From: Lentzea waywayandensis
Lineage (GTDB): Bacteria > Actinomycetota > Actinomycetes > Mycobacteriales > Pseudonocardiaceae
Reading direction: 5' to 3'
Length of the DNA: 64,000 nucleotides
NCBI RefSeq assembly: GCF_900115955.1
Contig: NZ_FOYL01000002.1
Coordinates: forward strand, 682,001 to 746,000
Each line of letters begins with the position of its first letter. Position 1 is the stretch's first letter. The notes under the pieces are model-generated. The model was not told the origin of the DNA, did not search any database, and saw only the letters and a program-made list of their open reading frames with translations. The translations under genes were made by a program, and so were the position numbers. This document shows, piece after piece, positions 7,667 to 16,002 of the stretch.

Positions 7667-10160
7667 CGGGCACGTCCCCCGGTTGGAGCAGCCGCAGTTC
7701 CTCGTCGGTGGCGTCCACGGGCACGCGCTTGGCGAGCGACGCCGTCATCCGTCCCAGCAACTTCCGCGCCGTCCGGGCGTTGCCGAACGCCCGTCCCTGC
7801 CTGCGGCGGTCCAGGCTCAGCCACCGGGCGGCCCGGACGGCCGCGGCCTTGGTGAGCTCGTACCCCTTGTCCTCGGCCAGCCTGCGCAGCACCTCGACGA
7901 GCTCCTGGTCGGTGTAGGCGCGGAAGTCGATCTGGAGGTCGAACCTCGACGCGAGACCGGGGTTGGCGTCGAGGAACCGTCGCATCTCCTCCGGGTAGCC
8001 CGCCGCGACCAGCACGAACTGGCCCCGCCGGTTCTCCATCTCCTCCAGCAGCACGGCAAGCGCCTCCTGCCCGTACTGGTCCAGCCTGCTCACGGCGGCC
8101 AGCTCGTAGGCCTCGTCGACGAACAGCACCCCGCCGAGCGCCTGCTGGATCGCTTCACGGGTGCGCGGCCCGGTCTGTCCCATCCACTCGGCGACGAGAT
8201 CGCTGCGCGACACCGCGTGCACGTGACCGCGAGGCACCAGACCGAGCACCATCAGCAGCTTGCCGACCAGCCGGGCGACGGTCGTCTTGCCGGTGCCGGG
8301 AGGTCCGACGAACAGCATGTGCGGCGCCACCACCGGCTCCGCGGTCATGCCGCGGGCACGGCGTTGTTTGTTGAGCCGCAACAGGTCCACCAGCTCGCGG
8401 AACATCCGTTTGGCGGACTCCAGCCCGACCATGCGGTCGAGCTCGGCGAGGAGGTTCTCCGGCGTCGGCAGGTCCCGGTCGGCCAGCATCCCGCGCTGGG
8501 CCTCCGGCAGGTCCTCGAGGTCGAGCGGCTCGCCCGCGTTGCCCAGCGTCCGCACGCTCCACCGCCGGGTGATCTGCTCGGCGAGGTTCTCCATGTCGCC
8601 CGCGTTGCCGAACCCCTCGGCGCGGGTGGCGTGCGTTCGTTCGGTGATCTCGGCGAGCCGGTCGGCCATCTCGTCGGACCAGCACATCCCGGCGCGCTTC
8701 AGCGCGGCCAGCAGGATCGCGTGCAGCTCGTCCGGTTCGAAGTCGGGGAAGTCGATCCGGTTGGGGAACCGGCGCGGCAGACCGTCGTTGGAGCGCAGGA
8801 ACTCCGCCATCTTGGCGCCGTACCCGGCGACGACGACGGCGATCTGGCCGCGTTCCCGGTCCATCAGCTGGACCAGGGTCGTGATGGCCTCGCGGCCGAA
8901 CGACGGACCCGGCCCGCCCGCGTCGTCGCTCAGGCCGTAGGCCTCGTCGATCAGCAGGATGCCGCCGCGGGCCTCCTCGAACGCCCGTTCGACCGCTCGG
9001 CGGGTGTGTCCCTGGTAGGCGCCGACGAGATCCGACGGCCGTGCCTCGTGCACGTGCCCGATCGGCAGCGCCCCGATGTCGCGGTAGAGCTCGCCGACGA
9101 GCCTCGCCACGGTGGACTTGCCGGTGCCGGGATTGCCGGTGAACACGACGTTGAGCAGGTGCGTGTCACCGTTGTCGCGCCCCGCCTGCCAGCCGATGTA
9201 GTGGCGGATCTCCTGGAGGTACTCCTTCACCGGCCGCAACCCGACCATGGTCCGCAGGCGTTCCTCGGCGCTGCGGCCGTCCGTGAGCGCGACCGGTACC
9301 CACCTGCGTTCGCGCAGCACGTCCGGCGTCAGCCGCACGCCGTCACGAACGAGCGCGTCGAGCCTGTCCCGCCACGACCGCAACGACTCCCGGCTCGCGA
9401 CCATCGCGCGGACGACGATGTCGAGACGCGGCCAGTCGACTTCCAGGCCCCTGGTCAGGCGCACGGTCTGCACGAGCCGTTCCAGCTCGTCCGCCTGCGG
9501 TGCCGCGAGGATCAGCAGGCCGGGGCGATGGCCCTGGCCGTGTTCCTGCAACGCGGTGACCAGTCCGGTGAGCGCCGGATAGATGCGCAGCCCGTGCACG
9601 AAGTCGCGCACCTCGTCCAGCGTGCGCTGGCGGAACACCAGCAGGCACAGGTTGCCCGCGACCCTGGGCGCCTCCAGCCACGTCGTCAGCACGTCGCCGA
9701 ACACGCCGCCCGCCGCGTTGTGCGTCAGCCACTGCTCCGCCTCGAGGAAGACCACCGCGGTGCGGGCGCGGCCGTCGTTCATGGCCGCGGCGAGCAGGTC
9801 GATGCCGCCCTGCTCGGTGAGCCCGGTCCTGACCGGCTCCGCCCTTCTCCGCAGCCCCATCGGGTCCATGCCCTGGAGCGGTCCGGGGGGCCGCACGGCA
9901 CCGGCGGGCCGCGGCGGCCGCAGCAACCCCGCCGACTCCTCGTCGAGGCAGTAGACGACCTCCTCGGAGCGGCGGCTGAACAGGATCCGTTCGTAGCCCT
10001 GGTCGTGCAGGTATCTCCACAGCACGTCCTGGAGCGGCGCGGCCACCATGTCCTCGCCCAGGAAGAGGTCGCTGACGTACGACGCCAGGCCGTGCACGAT
10101 CAGGAGCTGGATGCCCTCGGGTGTGGCGAGTCCTCCCCACCGCGCGGGCAACTCCGTCAC
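7659..10160 (-). CDS. Tandem AAA+ ATPase, CbbX/SpoVK type
   Basis: An 833-residue protein with two complete AAA+ modules of the CbbX/SpoVK (VWA-like, IDEAY) class. Module 1 has Walker A GNPGTGKST (342-350), Walker B LLIDEAYGL (402-410), sensor-1 VVVAGY (442-447) and an arginine finger region RRFPNRIDF (463-471). Module 2 has GPPGTGKTT (619-627), LFVDEAYEL (679-687) and SRFDLQIDF (738-746). Residues 1-300 hold a third, P-loop-less region with a Walker B-like VVFLEAEQWL (136-145), possibly a dead AAA domain. GTG 10160 overlaps the previous stop (GTGA). Known of the class: ring-forming remodellers such as Rubisco activase CbbX. Here it may remodel complexes of the operon's chaperones. Confidence 0.9.
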   Translation of the reverse strand: MTELPARWGGLATPEGIQLLIVHGLASYVSDLFLGEDMVAAPLQDVLWRYLHDQGYERILFSRRSEEVVYCLDEESAGLLRPPRPAGAVRPPGPLQGMDPMGLRRRAEPVRTGLTEQGGIDLLAAAMNDGRARTAVVFLEAEQWLTHNAAGGVFGDVLTTWLEAPRVAGNLCLLVFRQRTLDEVRDFVHGLRIYPALTGLVTALQEHGQGHRPGLLILAAPQADELERLVQTVRLTRGLEVDWPRLDIVVRAMVASRESLRSWRDRLDALVRDGVRLTPDVLRERRWVPVALTDGRSAEERLRTMVGLRPVKEYLQEIRHYIGWQAGRDNGDTHLLNVVFTGNPGTGKSTVARLVGELYRDIGALPIGHVHEARPSDLVGAYQGHTRRAVERAFEEARGGILLIDEAYGLSDDAGGPGPSFGREAITTLVQLMDRERGQIAVVVAGYGAKMAEFLRSNDGLPRRFPNRIDFPDFEPDELHAILLAALKRAGMCWSDEMADRLAEITERTHATRAEGFGNAGDMENLAEQITRRWSVRTLGNAGEPLDLEDLPEAQRGMLADRDLPTPENLLAELDRMVGLESAKRMFRELVDLLRLNKQRRARGMTAEPVVAPHMLFVGPPGTGKTTVARLVGKLLMVLGLVPRGHVHAVSRSDLVAEWMGQTGPRTREAIQQALGGVLFVDEAYELAAVSRLDQYGQEALAVLLEEMENRRGQFVLVAAGYPEEMRRFLDANPGLASRFDLQIDFRAYTDQELVEVLRRLAEDKGYELTKAAAVRAARWLSLDRRRQGRAFGNARTARKLLGRMTASLAKRVPVDATDEELRLLQPGDVPDD

Positions 10161-11515
10161 GCCGGGCTCCTGCCCGGTGTCCCCTCGCCGCGGATCTCGG
10201 GCGGCAGGTCGCTCCGGTTGGGCTCGCCGCCCTCCTGGAGGTCCCCGACCGGCAGTTCGTACTGGCGCAGGTGCCGCTGGATCGCGACCGCCCGCGTGCC
10301 GCGTTGCGCGGCCGATCCGGTGTCGGTGTCGAACGACCGCAGCCGCAGCTGGGCGTCGGTCCCGTCGGTACCGGCGGGCGCGACCTCGACCACGATCTCG
10401 TTGCCGCTCAGGTGTCCCAGCCGGACGAAGATCGCCTCCCGGTCGTCGCCGCCCGCGAGCACCCACTGCTCGGCCTGGTAGGCGAACCCGTCCTGCAACG
10501 CGTCGGCCACCAGCTCGGCGATGTTCGACCGCACCTGGGCCGCCGTCACCCTGCGGCGGGCCGTGTCGACGACCTCGCCGAGCCTCGCGGCGAACGCCGG
10601 GGCCTGCTCCCGCACCACGGCTCTGAGCTCGTCGATGCTGATCAGCTCGTTGCCGTCGACCACACCGATGGCTTGGGCGACGTCGCGCCGCAGGTCACTC
10701 ACCGCCCCGTCCGACCAGTGGTCGACGTCGAACTGGGCCTTCGTGATCTCCCCGTCGCGCTCGTCGACGATCAACGACGTCCTGTTCAGCTTCACCTGCT
10801 CGTCGATGAAGAGCAGCGAGTGCCGCGCCGCGACGCGCAACGCCGCCCACTCCGACTCCTTCAGCGTCACCTCGGTCTGCAGTTCGGCCAGCGAGTCGTA
10901 GACCGTCTGCGCTGTCACGACGGCCGCCTCCGGCCTGCCCTGGTCGAGGTGGTGGTGCGCGTCGCCCAGCTTGCGGCCCAGCCCGCTGAGAACTCCTGGA
11001 GCAAACCGTTCGTGCGGCAGCTTGTCGTCGATCAGGTCGTGTTTGACCTTGGCGTCGTTGAGCCAGGACTGCGCCGCTTCGGCCGCCCGCCGCCGATCGC
11101 CCTGCACCTCGTCGACACCCGCTTCGAGCCTGCGGATGTCCTCGCGGTGCTCACGCCGCTGCTCCTCCAGCTCACCGCGGATCGCCTGCTCGGTGCCGGC
11201 GAGCGCGTCGAACACCTCGGTGCGCAGCTCGTCCCCCGACGCCAGCAGCCGTTGCTCCAGCTGCCCGACGTGCTCGTCGAGGCGCCGCGCGGTCTCGCGT
11301 TCGAACACGGCGTTGCGCGCGCTCAGCTGGTTCAGCGTGCCTTCGAGCCCGGCCTGCCGGCGCCGGACGTCTCCGAGGTCGGCGTCGAGCTGCTGCCGCA
11401 TCCCTTCCCGGAGGTGCTCGACGGTGTGCGCGTCGAGCGACTGGACGAGCGGTTCCACGATCTGCCTGCGGTACCAGTTCTGCAGCGCGATCTGCAGCGT
11501 CTTCTCCCCGCTCAT
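10157..11515 (-). CDS. Large coiled-coil protein of the chaperone operon
   Basis: A 452-residue mainly helical protein. Residues about 25-150 form a strong coiled coil (LNQLSARNAVFERETARRLD and following heptads). The middle (150-300) is helical with LLFIDEQVKLN, and a beta-rich module (about 355-420) contains AIFVRLGHLSGNEIVVEV. A proline-rich tail follows. There is no membrane segment and no known catalytic motif. It sits between the radical SAM and AAA+ genes with 4-base overlaps on both sides, so it is translated in step with them. The arrangement suggests an oligomeric scaffold or substrate of the AAA+ protein. I do not recognise a family. Confidence 0.7.
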   Translation of the reverse strand: MSGEKTLQIALQNWYRRQIVEPLVQSLDAHTVEHLREGMRQQLDADLGDVRRRQAGLEGTLNQLSARNAVFERETARRLDEHVGQLEQRLLASGDELRTEVFDALAGTEQAIRGELEEQRREHREDIRRLEAGVDEVQGDRRRAAEAAQSWLNDAKVKHDLIDDKLPHERFAPGVLSGLGRKLGDAHHHLDQGRPEAAVVTAQTVYDSLAELQTEVTLKESEWAALRVAARHSLLFIDEQVKLNRTSLIVDERDGEITKAQFDVDHWSDGAVSDLRRDVAQAIGVVDGNELISIDELRAVVREQAPAFAARLGEVVDTARRRVTAAQVRSNIAELVADALQDGFAYQAEQWVLAGGDDREAIFVRLGHLSGNEIVVEVAPAGTDGTDAQLRLRSFDTDTGSAAQRGTRAVAIQRHLRQYELPVGDLQEGGEPNRSDLPPEIRGEGTPGRSPA

Positions 11516-12147
11516 CGCCCGTTCTCCCGTTCGATTCGCCGTGAGATCTCGCCAACCGTCGCGGCCATCCCGTGCGGTGGCACGCCGACGAGCATCAGCT
11601 CCACGAACTCGTCGTCGCCGCCGACCCGCACCTCGGCCGTGCGCGGGCCGTGTTCGAAGTCGAACCCCTCCGCCAGCCGGTCGGTGAGGTGGCGCACCTG
11701 CTGGTTGGTGCTGCCGCGCAGGCCGCGTCCGTCGTTGCGCACGGCCAGGTAGGGCCCGTCGACCAGAACGTCCACTTCGGACAGCAGGTCGGCGACGCCG
11801 GCGGAGGGCGGCCGCTCTTTCAAGCGCCGCAACGTGAATCCGGTGAAGCAGATCAACGACACGTCCCGCGCGCGGCGAACCTCCCGCGCCACCTCGGCGA
11901 GTCCGGCGGCCTGCATCATGGGCTCACCACCGGAGAACGTCAACCCGTCGACCGCGGGATCGGCGATCAGCTCGGCCGCGAGGTCGCCGGCGGGAACCAG
12001 GTTTGCCACGCGGTCTGGAATCCATTCGGGCGCAAGGCACTCCGGGCAGCGCAGGGGGCAGCCCTGCACCCACACCGCGGACCTCCAGCCAGGGCCCAGG
12101 TTCCTCGTGCCCACGCAGATCGCTGCCACGTTGACGTTCGCTGCCAT
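11512..12147 (-). CDS. Stand-alone radical SAM activase-like protein (NrdG/PflA type)
   Basis: A 211-residue protein with the radical SAM CX3CX2C cluster motif (Cys30, Cys34, Cys37 in CPLRCPEC) and the SAM-binding FSGGEP (71-76). Its length and organisation match small glycyl-radical-enzyme activases such as NrdG. There is no auxiliary-cluster (SPASM) domain. ATG 12147 is preceded by GGAGAAGG. It is the first gene of the six-gene operon, and no glycyl radical enzyme or anaerobic ribonucleotide reductase is encoded anywhere in the window. It therefore probably modifies or radical-activates a different target, perhaps an operon partner. The family is firm and the target unknown. Confidence 0.85.
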   Translation of the reverse strand: MAANVNVAAICVGTRNLGPGWRSAVWVQGCPLRCPECLAPEWIPDRVANLVPAGDLAAELIADPAVDGLTFSGGEPMMQAAGLAEVAREVRRARDVSLICFTGFTLRRLKERPPSAGVADLLSEVDVLVDGPYLAVRNDGRGLRGSTNQQVRHLTDRLAEGFDFEHGPRTAEVRVGGDDEFVELMLVGVPPHGMAATVGEISRRIERENGR

Positions 12148-12226
12148 GCGGACCTTCTCCGGTCGCGGCCAGGTACAACCCTGTGTCGTCCGGACCCGAA
12201 CCGCCGTTACCCGGAATGCCGCGAAA

Positions 12227-12261
12227 AGAGGGTTCTCGCGGTCCACCTGCGAGAACCCTCT
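12227..12261 (-). terminator. Intrinsic terminator after the Tat-KstD operon
   Basis: Perfect 13-base inverted repeat AGAGGGTTCTCGC (12227-12239) / GCGAGAACCCTCT (12249-12261) with a 9-base loop. Read on the minus strand the stem is followed by a short T run (CTCTTTTCGC). It lies 33 bases after the kstD-like stop at 12294 and separates the steroid genes from the chaperone operon, whose promoter must then lie between 12148 and 12226. Confidence 0.8.
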
Positions 12262-12293
12262 GGAGCAGTGCGGTGGTGCCAGTGGCGTGGCCC

Positions 12294-14000
12294 CTAGATG
12301 TCGTTGGCCGCGATGTACCCGAACGTCATGGCCGGCCCGATGGTCGACCCCGCGCCGGCGTAGCTCCGCCCCATCACGGCGGAGCTGACGTTGCCCGCCG
12401 CGTACAGACCTGGGATGACCGAACCGTCGGGCCGCAGGACGCGAGCGCGGGCGTCGGTGACCATGCCTCCCTTGGTGCCGAGGTCGCCCGGCACGATCTT
12501 GAACGCGTAGTACGGGGGCGCCCACAGCGGCGCGAGACACGAGTTCGGGAAGACCGCGGGGTCCGTGTAGTAGTGGTCGTAGGCGCTGTCGCCGCGCTTG
12601 AAGTCGGTGTCCCTGCCCGTGAACGCCTGGTTGTTGAACCGGGTGACGGTGGACTTCAGCGACGCGCCGGGAACCCCGATCGCGCTCGCCAGGCCGTCCA
12701 GGGACCAGTTCTTCACCACGGCGCCCGACTGGTACCAGCCGTCGGGCAGCGGCAGGGTCGGGGCCACGTCGGCGAACAGGTACCTGTTGCGGTAGTTCTG
12801 GTCCACGACGAGCCAGGCAGGAATGCACGGGTCCGCGGGGTTCTTGTCGTACATGACGTGCACGACGTCGCTGTAGGGCGCGGCCTCGTTGACGAACCGC
12901 TTGCCGGCGGCGTTGATCATCAGGCCGCCGGGGAGCGTGCGTTCGGCGAGGCAGAAGTACGGGGTGCCGGGCACCGGGATCGCCGGGCCCCACCAGGCGT
13001 CGTCCATCAGGTCGAGGGCCGCGCCGATCCGCTGGCCCGCGCGGTGGCCGTCGCCGGTGTTCTCCTTCGCGCCGACCGTCCACTGCGTACCGATGGGCTG
13101 GCGCTGGTGCTGGGCGCGCATGGCCGCGTTGTGCTCGAAGCCGCCGGAGCCCATGATCACGCCCCGCCGTGCCCGCACGAGTCCGCGCGAGGTCAGCACT
13201 CCCTTGACCGCGCCGTTCACCACGTGCAGCTCTTCGAGGCCGGTGTTGAGCCACACCGGGACGTTCGCCTGCATCAGGCCCGCCCGCAGACCGCCGGCGA
13301 GGGACTGGCCCATGGTCAGCGGTTTCTGGCCCGCGAGTGCGGCGGCCGTTCCCCGTGCGAGAGCGGCCGCGGCCGTCGCGGCGCCCTTCGCGTTGACGAG
13401 GGCGAGGGCGAGCCACTTGTAGTCGGCGCCGTAGATGACCATGCCCGCCGGGGTGGCGAGGTAGGGCGCGTTCAGGTTCGCGAGCTCGGCGCCGAGGATC
13501 CGGCCGTCCATCATCTCGGGCTCGATCGAGCGGCCCTTCGCGATGCCGCCGGGGTATTCGGGGTAGTAGTCGCTGTAGCCGTCCATGTGCCGGAAGCGCA
13601 GCGGGCTGTTGCGCATGACGAACGAGATCATCTGCGGCCCGTGCGTCAGGTAGGCCTGCTGCCGCACCAGAGGGATGTCACCGACGACCGCCGCCAGATA
13701 CTGCGCGGCCTTCGCGGGTGTGTCCGGGATGCCGGCCGCGAGGATGACCTCGTTGTTGGGGATCCAGATGCCGGCACCGGACCGCGCGGCCGAACCGCCG
13801 TAGGTCGGCGCCTTCTCCACGACCACGCAGCTCAGTCCGCGCTTGGCCGCGGTGAGCGCGGCGGTCATGCCGGCCGCGCCGGCGCCGACCACGACGACGT
13901 CGAACTCGCCGAGGTCGGCGGAGGCCGACGACGGCTTGACGAGTCCCGAGGCCAGCGCGAGACCGGCTCCGGCGAGCACCTGACGGCGGTTTAGGTTCAT
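12294..14000 (-). CDS. 3-ketosteroid delta1-dehydrogenase paralogue with Tat signal
   Basis: A 568-residue flavoprotein of the KstD/fumarate reductase family, probably introducing the C1-C2 double bond into 3-ketosteroids. Residues 1-29 form a twin-arginine signal (NRRQVLAGAG, hydrophobic core, then SSASAD). The FAD Rossmann motif VVGAGAAGMTAAL follows at about 37-50, and the C-terminal FAD contact is YAAGNVSSAVMG...YAGAGSTIGPAMTFG. It is clearly homologous to the cytoplasmic KstD encoded at 49725-51296 but exported. ATG 14000 overlaps the PPOX gene stop (ATGA). It is third in the operon ligase-PPOX-kstD under a KstR box at 15988. Activity on an acidic or secreted steroid outside the membrane is possible but unproven. 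Confidence 0.85.
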   Translation of the reverse strand: MNLNRRQVLAGAGLALASGLVKPSSASADLGEFDVVVVGAGAAGMTAALTAAKRGLSCVVVEKAPTYGGSAARSGAGIWIPNNEVILAAGIPDTPAKAAQYLAAVVGDIPLVRQQAYLTHGPQMISFVMRNSPLRFRHMDGYSDYYPEYPGGIAKGRSIEPEMMDGRILGAELANLNAPYLATPAGMVIYGADYKWLALALVNAKGAATAAAALARGTAAALAGQKPLTMGQSLAGGLRAGLMQANVPVWLNTGLEELHVVNGAVKGVLTSRGLVRARRGVIMGSGGFEHNAAMRAQHQRQPIGTQWTVGAKENTGDGHRAGQRIGAALDLMDDAWWGPAIPVPGTPYFCLAERTLPGGLMINAAGKRFVNEAAPYSDVVHVMYDKNPADPCIPAWLVVDQNYRNRYLFADVAPTLPLPDGWYQSGAVVKNWSLDGLASAIGVPGASLKSTVTRFNNQAFTGRDTDFKRGDSAYDHYYTDPAVFPNSCLAPLWAPPYYAFKIVPGDLGTKGGMVTDARARVLRPDGSVIPGLYAAGNVSSAVMGRSYAGAGSTIGPAMTFGYIAANDI

Positions 14001-14452
14001 GGGGTCGCTCCAGACATCGTCTTCCGGTGGTCCCAGCTGGCGGTCTTGGTCGGACGGAAGATCACGGCGACGCGCCTCGACATCGCCTTGCGCAGGGCCT
14101 CGCGGGCGTCGGGGTCGGAGCCGACCTCGCCGAAGTTGCGCGCCACCACGGCGTCCACGACCCGGCCGAGGTCCGGGGTGAACTCGGTGACGCCCTCCAT
14201 GTGCACGCCGCGCAGCTGGTCGTAGGTCTCCCCCGCCTCGGCCAGCACGCTGCACCGCGGATCCCGTTGCAGGTTCACGATCTTCTGCGACTTGCGGTCC
14301 GTGCAGAACACGAGCTCGCCGTCCACCCACGCGAACCACATCGGCGCGAGGTGCGGCAGCCCGTTGCGGCCGATGGTGGCGACGATCAACGTCTTCTGCT
14401 CACCCAGAAATGCCTCGACCTCGGCGGCCGACATCCTGATCGCGTCACGCAC
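13997..14452 (-). CDS. PPOX-class flavin/F420-dependent protein
   Basis: A 151-residue split-barrel protein with the pattern of the pyridoxamine-5'-phosphate-oxidase-like F420-binding family: an N-terminal helix, then IVATIGRNGLPHLAPMWFAW, LVFCTDRKSQKIVNL and RDPRCSVLAE. These proteins bind F420 or FMN and usually reduce small or polycyclic substrates. I choose GTG 14452, with GGAAG 8 bases upstream and an 8-base overlap with the ligase stop; ATG 14432 is an alternative. It is flanked by the acyl-CoA ligase and the Tat-type kstD in one operon, suggesting a redox step on a steroid intermediate. The substrate is not predictable. Confidence 0.75.
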   Translation of the reverse strand: MRDAIRMSAAEVEAFLGEQKTLIVATIGRNGLPHLAPMWFAWVDGELVFCTDRKSQKIVNLQRDPRCSVLAEAGETYDQLRGVHMEGVTEFTPDLGRVVDAVVARNFGEVGSDPDAREALRKAMSRRVAVIFRPTKTASWDHRKTMSGATP

Positions 14453-15977
14453 CGCTTGAACTTCCTTCTTGGCTGCGCAGCTTCCGCTTGTACAGCTTCC
14501 CGTTCGGATCACGCGGTAGTTCGGCCAAGTACTCGATCGTCCGTGGCAGCTTGAACTTCGCGAGACGGGTGCGGGCGAACTCCAGCAGTTCCTCGCTCAG
14601 GGCTTCGGAAGCCTCCACGCCGTCAGCGGGCTGCACGACGGCCTTGATCGCCTCGCCCCAGTCCGGGTGCGGCACACCGAACACGGCCACGTCCGCGACC
14701 TTGGGATGGCAGATGAGCTCGCCCTCGATCTCCGCCGGGTAGATGTTCACTCCACCGGAGATGATCATGTCGTTCTTGCGGTCGCACAGGAACAGGTAGC
14801 CGTCCTCGTCCAGATAACCGATGTCCTGCAACGTGAACAGCTTGCCCACCCGCGCGGCACGGGTCTTCTCCGCGTCCTTGTGGTACTCGAACGTCGCGTC
14901 GCCCATCCGCATGTAGACCAGGCCCTGCTCGCCGACGGGCAACTCGGTGCCGTCCTCGCCGAGGATCTTGATCTCGGACGTCGGCCAGGGCAGCCCGACG
15001 GATCCCGGTTTGCGCAGCCATTCCTGAGCGGTGATCGCGGTGCCGCCGCCCTCGGTGGCCGCGTAGTACTCGATCACGACCGGTCCCCACCAGTCGAGCA
15101 TGCGGCGCTTGACCTCCAGGGGGCACGGCGCCGCGCCGTGGATCATCGCGCGCAGCGAACCCATGTCGTACTTGGCTTTGACGTCGTCCGGCAGCGCCAG
15201 GAGCCGGTGGAACTGGGTCGGCACCATGTGGCTGTGGGTGACCTTGTGCCGTTCGATCAGCCGCAGCATGTCCTCGGGCGCCCAGTGGTCCATGAGCACG
15301 GTGGTGTGGCCGAGCTGGATCGAGATGACGACGAAGTTGAGCACCGCCGTGTGGTAGAGCGGCGACCCGCACAGGTGCACGTGCCCGTCGTGCGGCTTGA
15401 TCCCGAAGATGCCGAAGAACCAGGGGGCGGACGGCGGCACGACGTCCGGGTCGGCGCCGGTCAACGGCCTGCGCACGCCCTTGGGCCGGCCGGTCGTGCC
15501 GGAGGTGTAGAGCATCGGCGACCCGGCGGTGCGCCCCTCGGGACGGCCTTCTTCGCCGGCACCGAGCTTCGCCAGCGGTTCGAACTCGGGGATGTCCCCG
15601 ACCGCGAACCGCGCGTTGGCGGGCAGGCCGGCCGAGGCCTCCGCGGCGGCGGCCGCGAACCGTTCGTGGGCAACGAAAGCCTTCGCCCCGCTGTCCTGCA
15701 CGAGGTACGCGACCTCGGCCCCGGTCAGGTGCCAGTTGGCCATCACGACGTAGAGGCCGGTCTGGAAGGCGGCGAAGTACACCGCCACCAGGTCGGCGGT
15801 GTTGGGCAGCATCAGCACGATGCTGTCGCCGGGTTCGAGGCCCAGGGCCCGGAACCCGCGTCCGTAGCGGTTCGCGGCGTCCGCGAGCTCCGAGTAGGTG
15901 ATCTCTCGACCACTCGGATCGACCAGCGCGGTCAGGTCCGGCTGATCGGCAGCGATGTTCCAGAGTCCTGTGACCAC
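14445..15977 (-). CDS. Acyl-CoA synthetase (AMP-forming), steroid-associated
   Basis: A 510-residue ANL-superfamily ligase. AMP-binding P-loop is YTSGTTGRPKG (about 167-177), then YYAATEGGG for adenine/AMP contact, DIGYLDEDGYLFLCDRKNDMI as the hinge and GKLYKRKL with the catalytic lysine near the C-terminus. It activates a carboxylate as its CoA thioester. By eye it is not FadD19 or FadD17 of Mycobacterium, so I give no symbol; a steroid side-chain acid is the likely substrate given the KstR box 11 bases upstream of the start. GTG 15977 is the first start and lies within the box-proximal leader. It begins the operon ligase-PPOX-kstD. Confidence 0.85.
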   Translation of the reverse strand: MVTGLWNIAADQPDLTALVDPSGREITYSELADAANRYGRGFRALGLEPGDSIVLMLPNTADLVAVYFAAFQTGLYVVMANWHLTGAEVAYLVQDSGAKAFVAHERFAAAAAEASAGLPANARFAVGDIPEFEPLAKLGAGEEGRPEGRTAGSPMLYTSGTTGRPKGVRRPLTGADPDVVPPSAPWFFGIFGIKPHDGHVHLCGSPLYHTAVLNFVVISIQLGHTTVLMDHWAPEDMLRLIERHKVTHSHMVPTQFHRLLALPDDVKAKYDMGSLRAMIHGAAPCPLEVKRRMLDWWGPVVIEYYAATEGGGTAITAQEWLRKPGSVGLPWPTSEIKILGEDGTELPVGEQGLVYMRMGDATFEYHKDAEKTRAARVGKLFTLQDIGYLDEDGYLFLCDRKNDMIISGGVNIYPAEIEGELICHPKVADVAVFGVPHPDWGEAIKAVVQPADGVEASEALSEELLEFARTRLAKFKLPRTIEYLAELPRDPNGKLYKRKLRSQEGSSSGA

Positions 15978-15987
15978 ACCCTCAAAG

Positions 15988-16001
15988 TAGAACGCGTTTC
16001 A
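15988..16001. promoter_or_regulatory. KstR operator upstream of the ligase operon
   Basis: TAGAACGCGTTTCA fits the KstR consensus TnnAACnnGTTnnA at every fixed position. It lies 11 bases upstream of the minus-strand ligase start, where bound repressor would block transcription of ligase-PPOX-kstD. The consensus comes from mycobacterial KstR; binding here is inferred from kstR being present at 60987. Confidence 0.85.
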
Positions 16002-16002
16002 C

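Noticed and set aside
6957-10481. 1174-codon plus-strand frame across the WD40 and AAA+ genes
   Set aside because: High GC creates long antisense frames. The minus strand has Walker motifs, zinc ribbon and propeller blades.
12294-14339. Longer start for the Tat-type KstD
   Set aside because: The extension covers the PPOX gene; the twin-arginine leader begins at ATG 14000.
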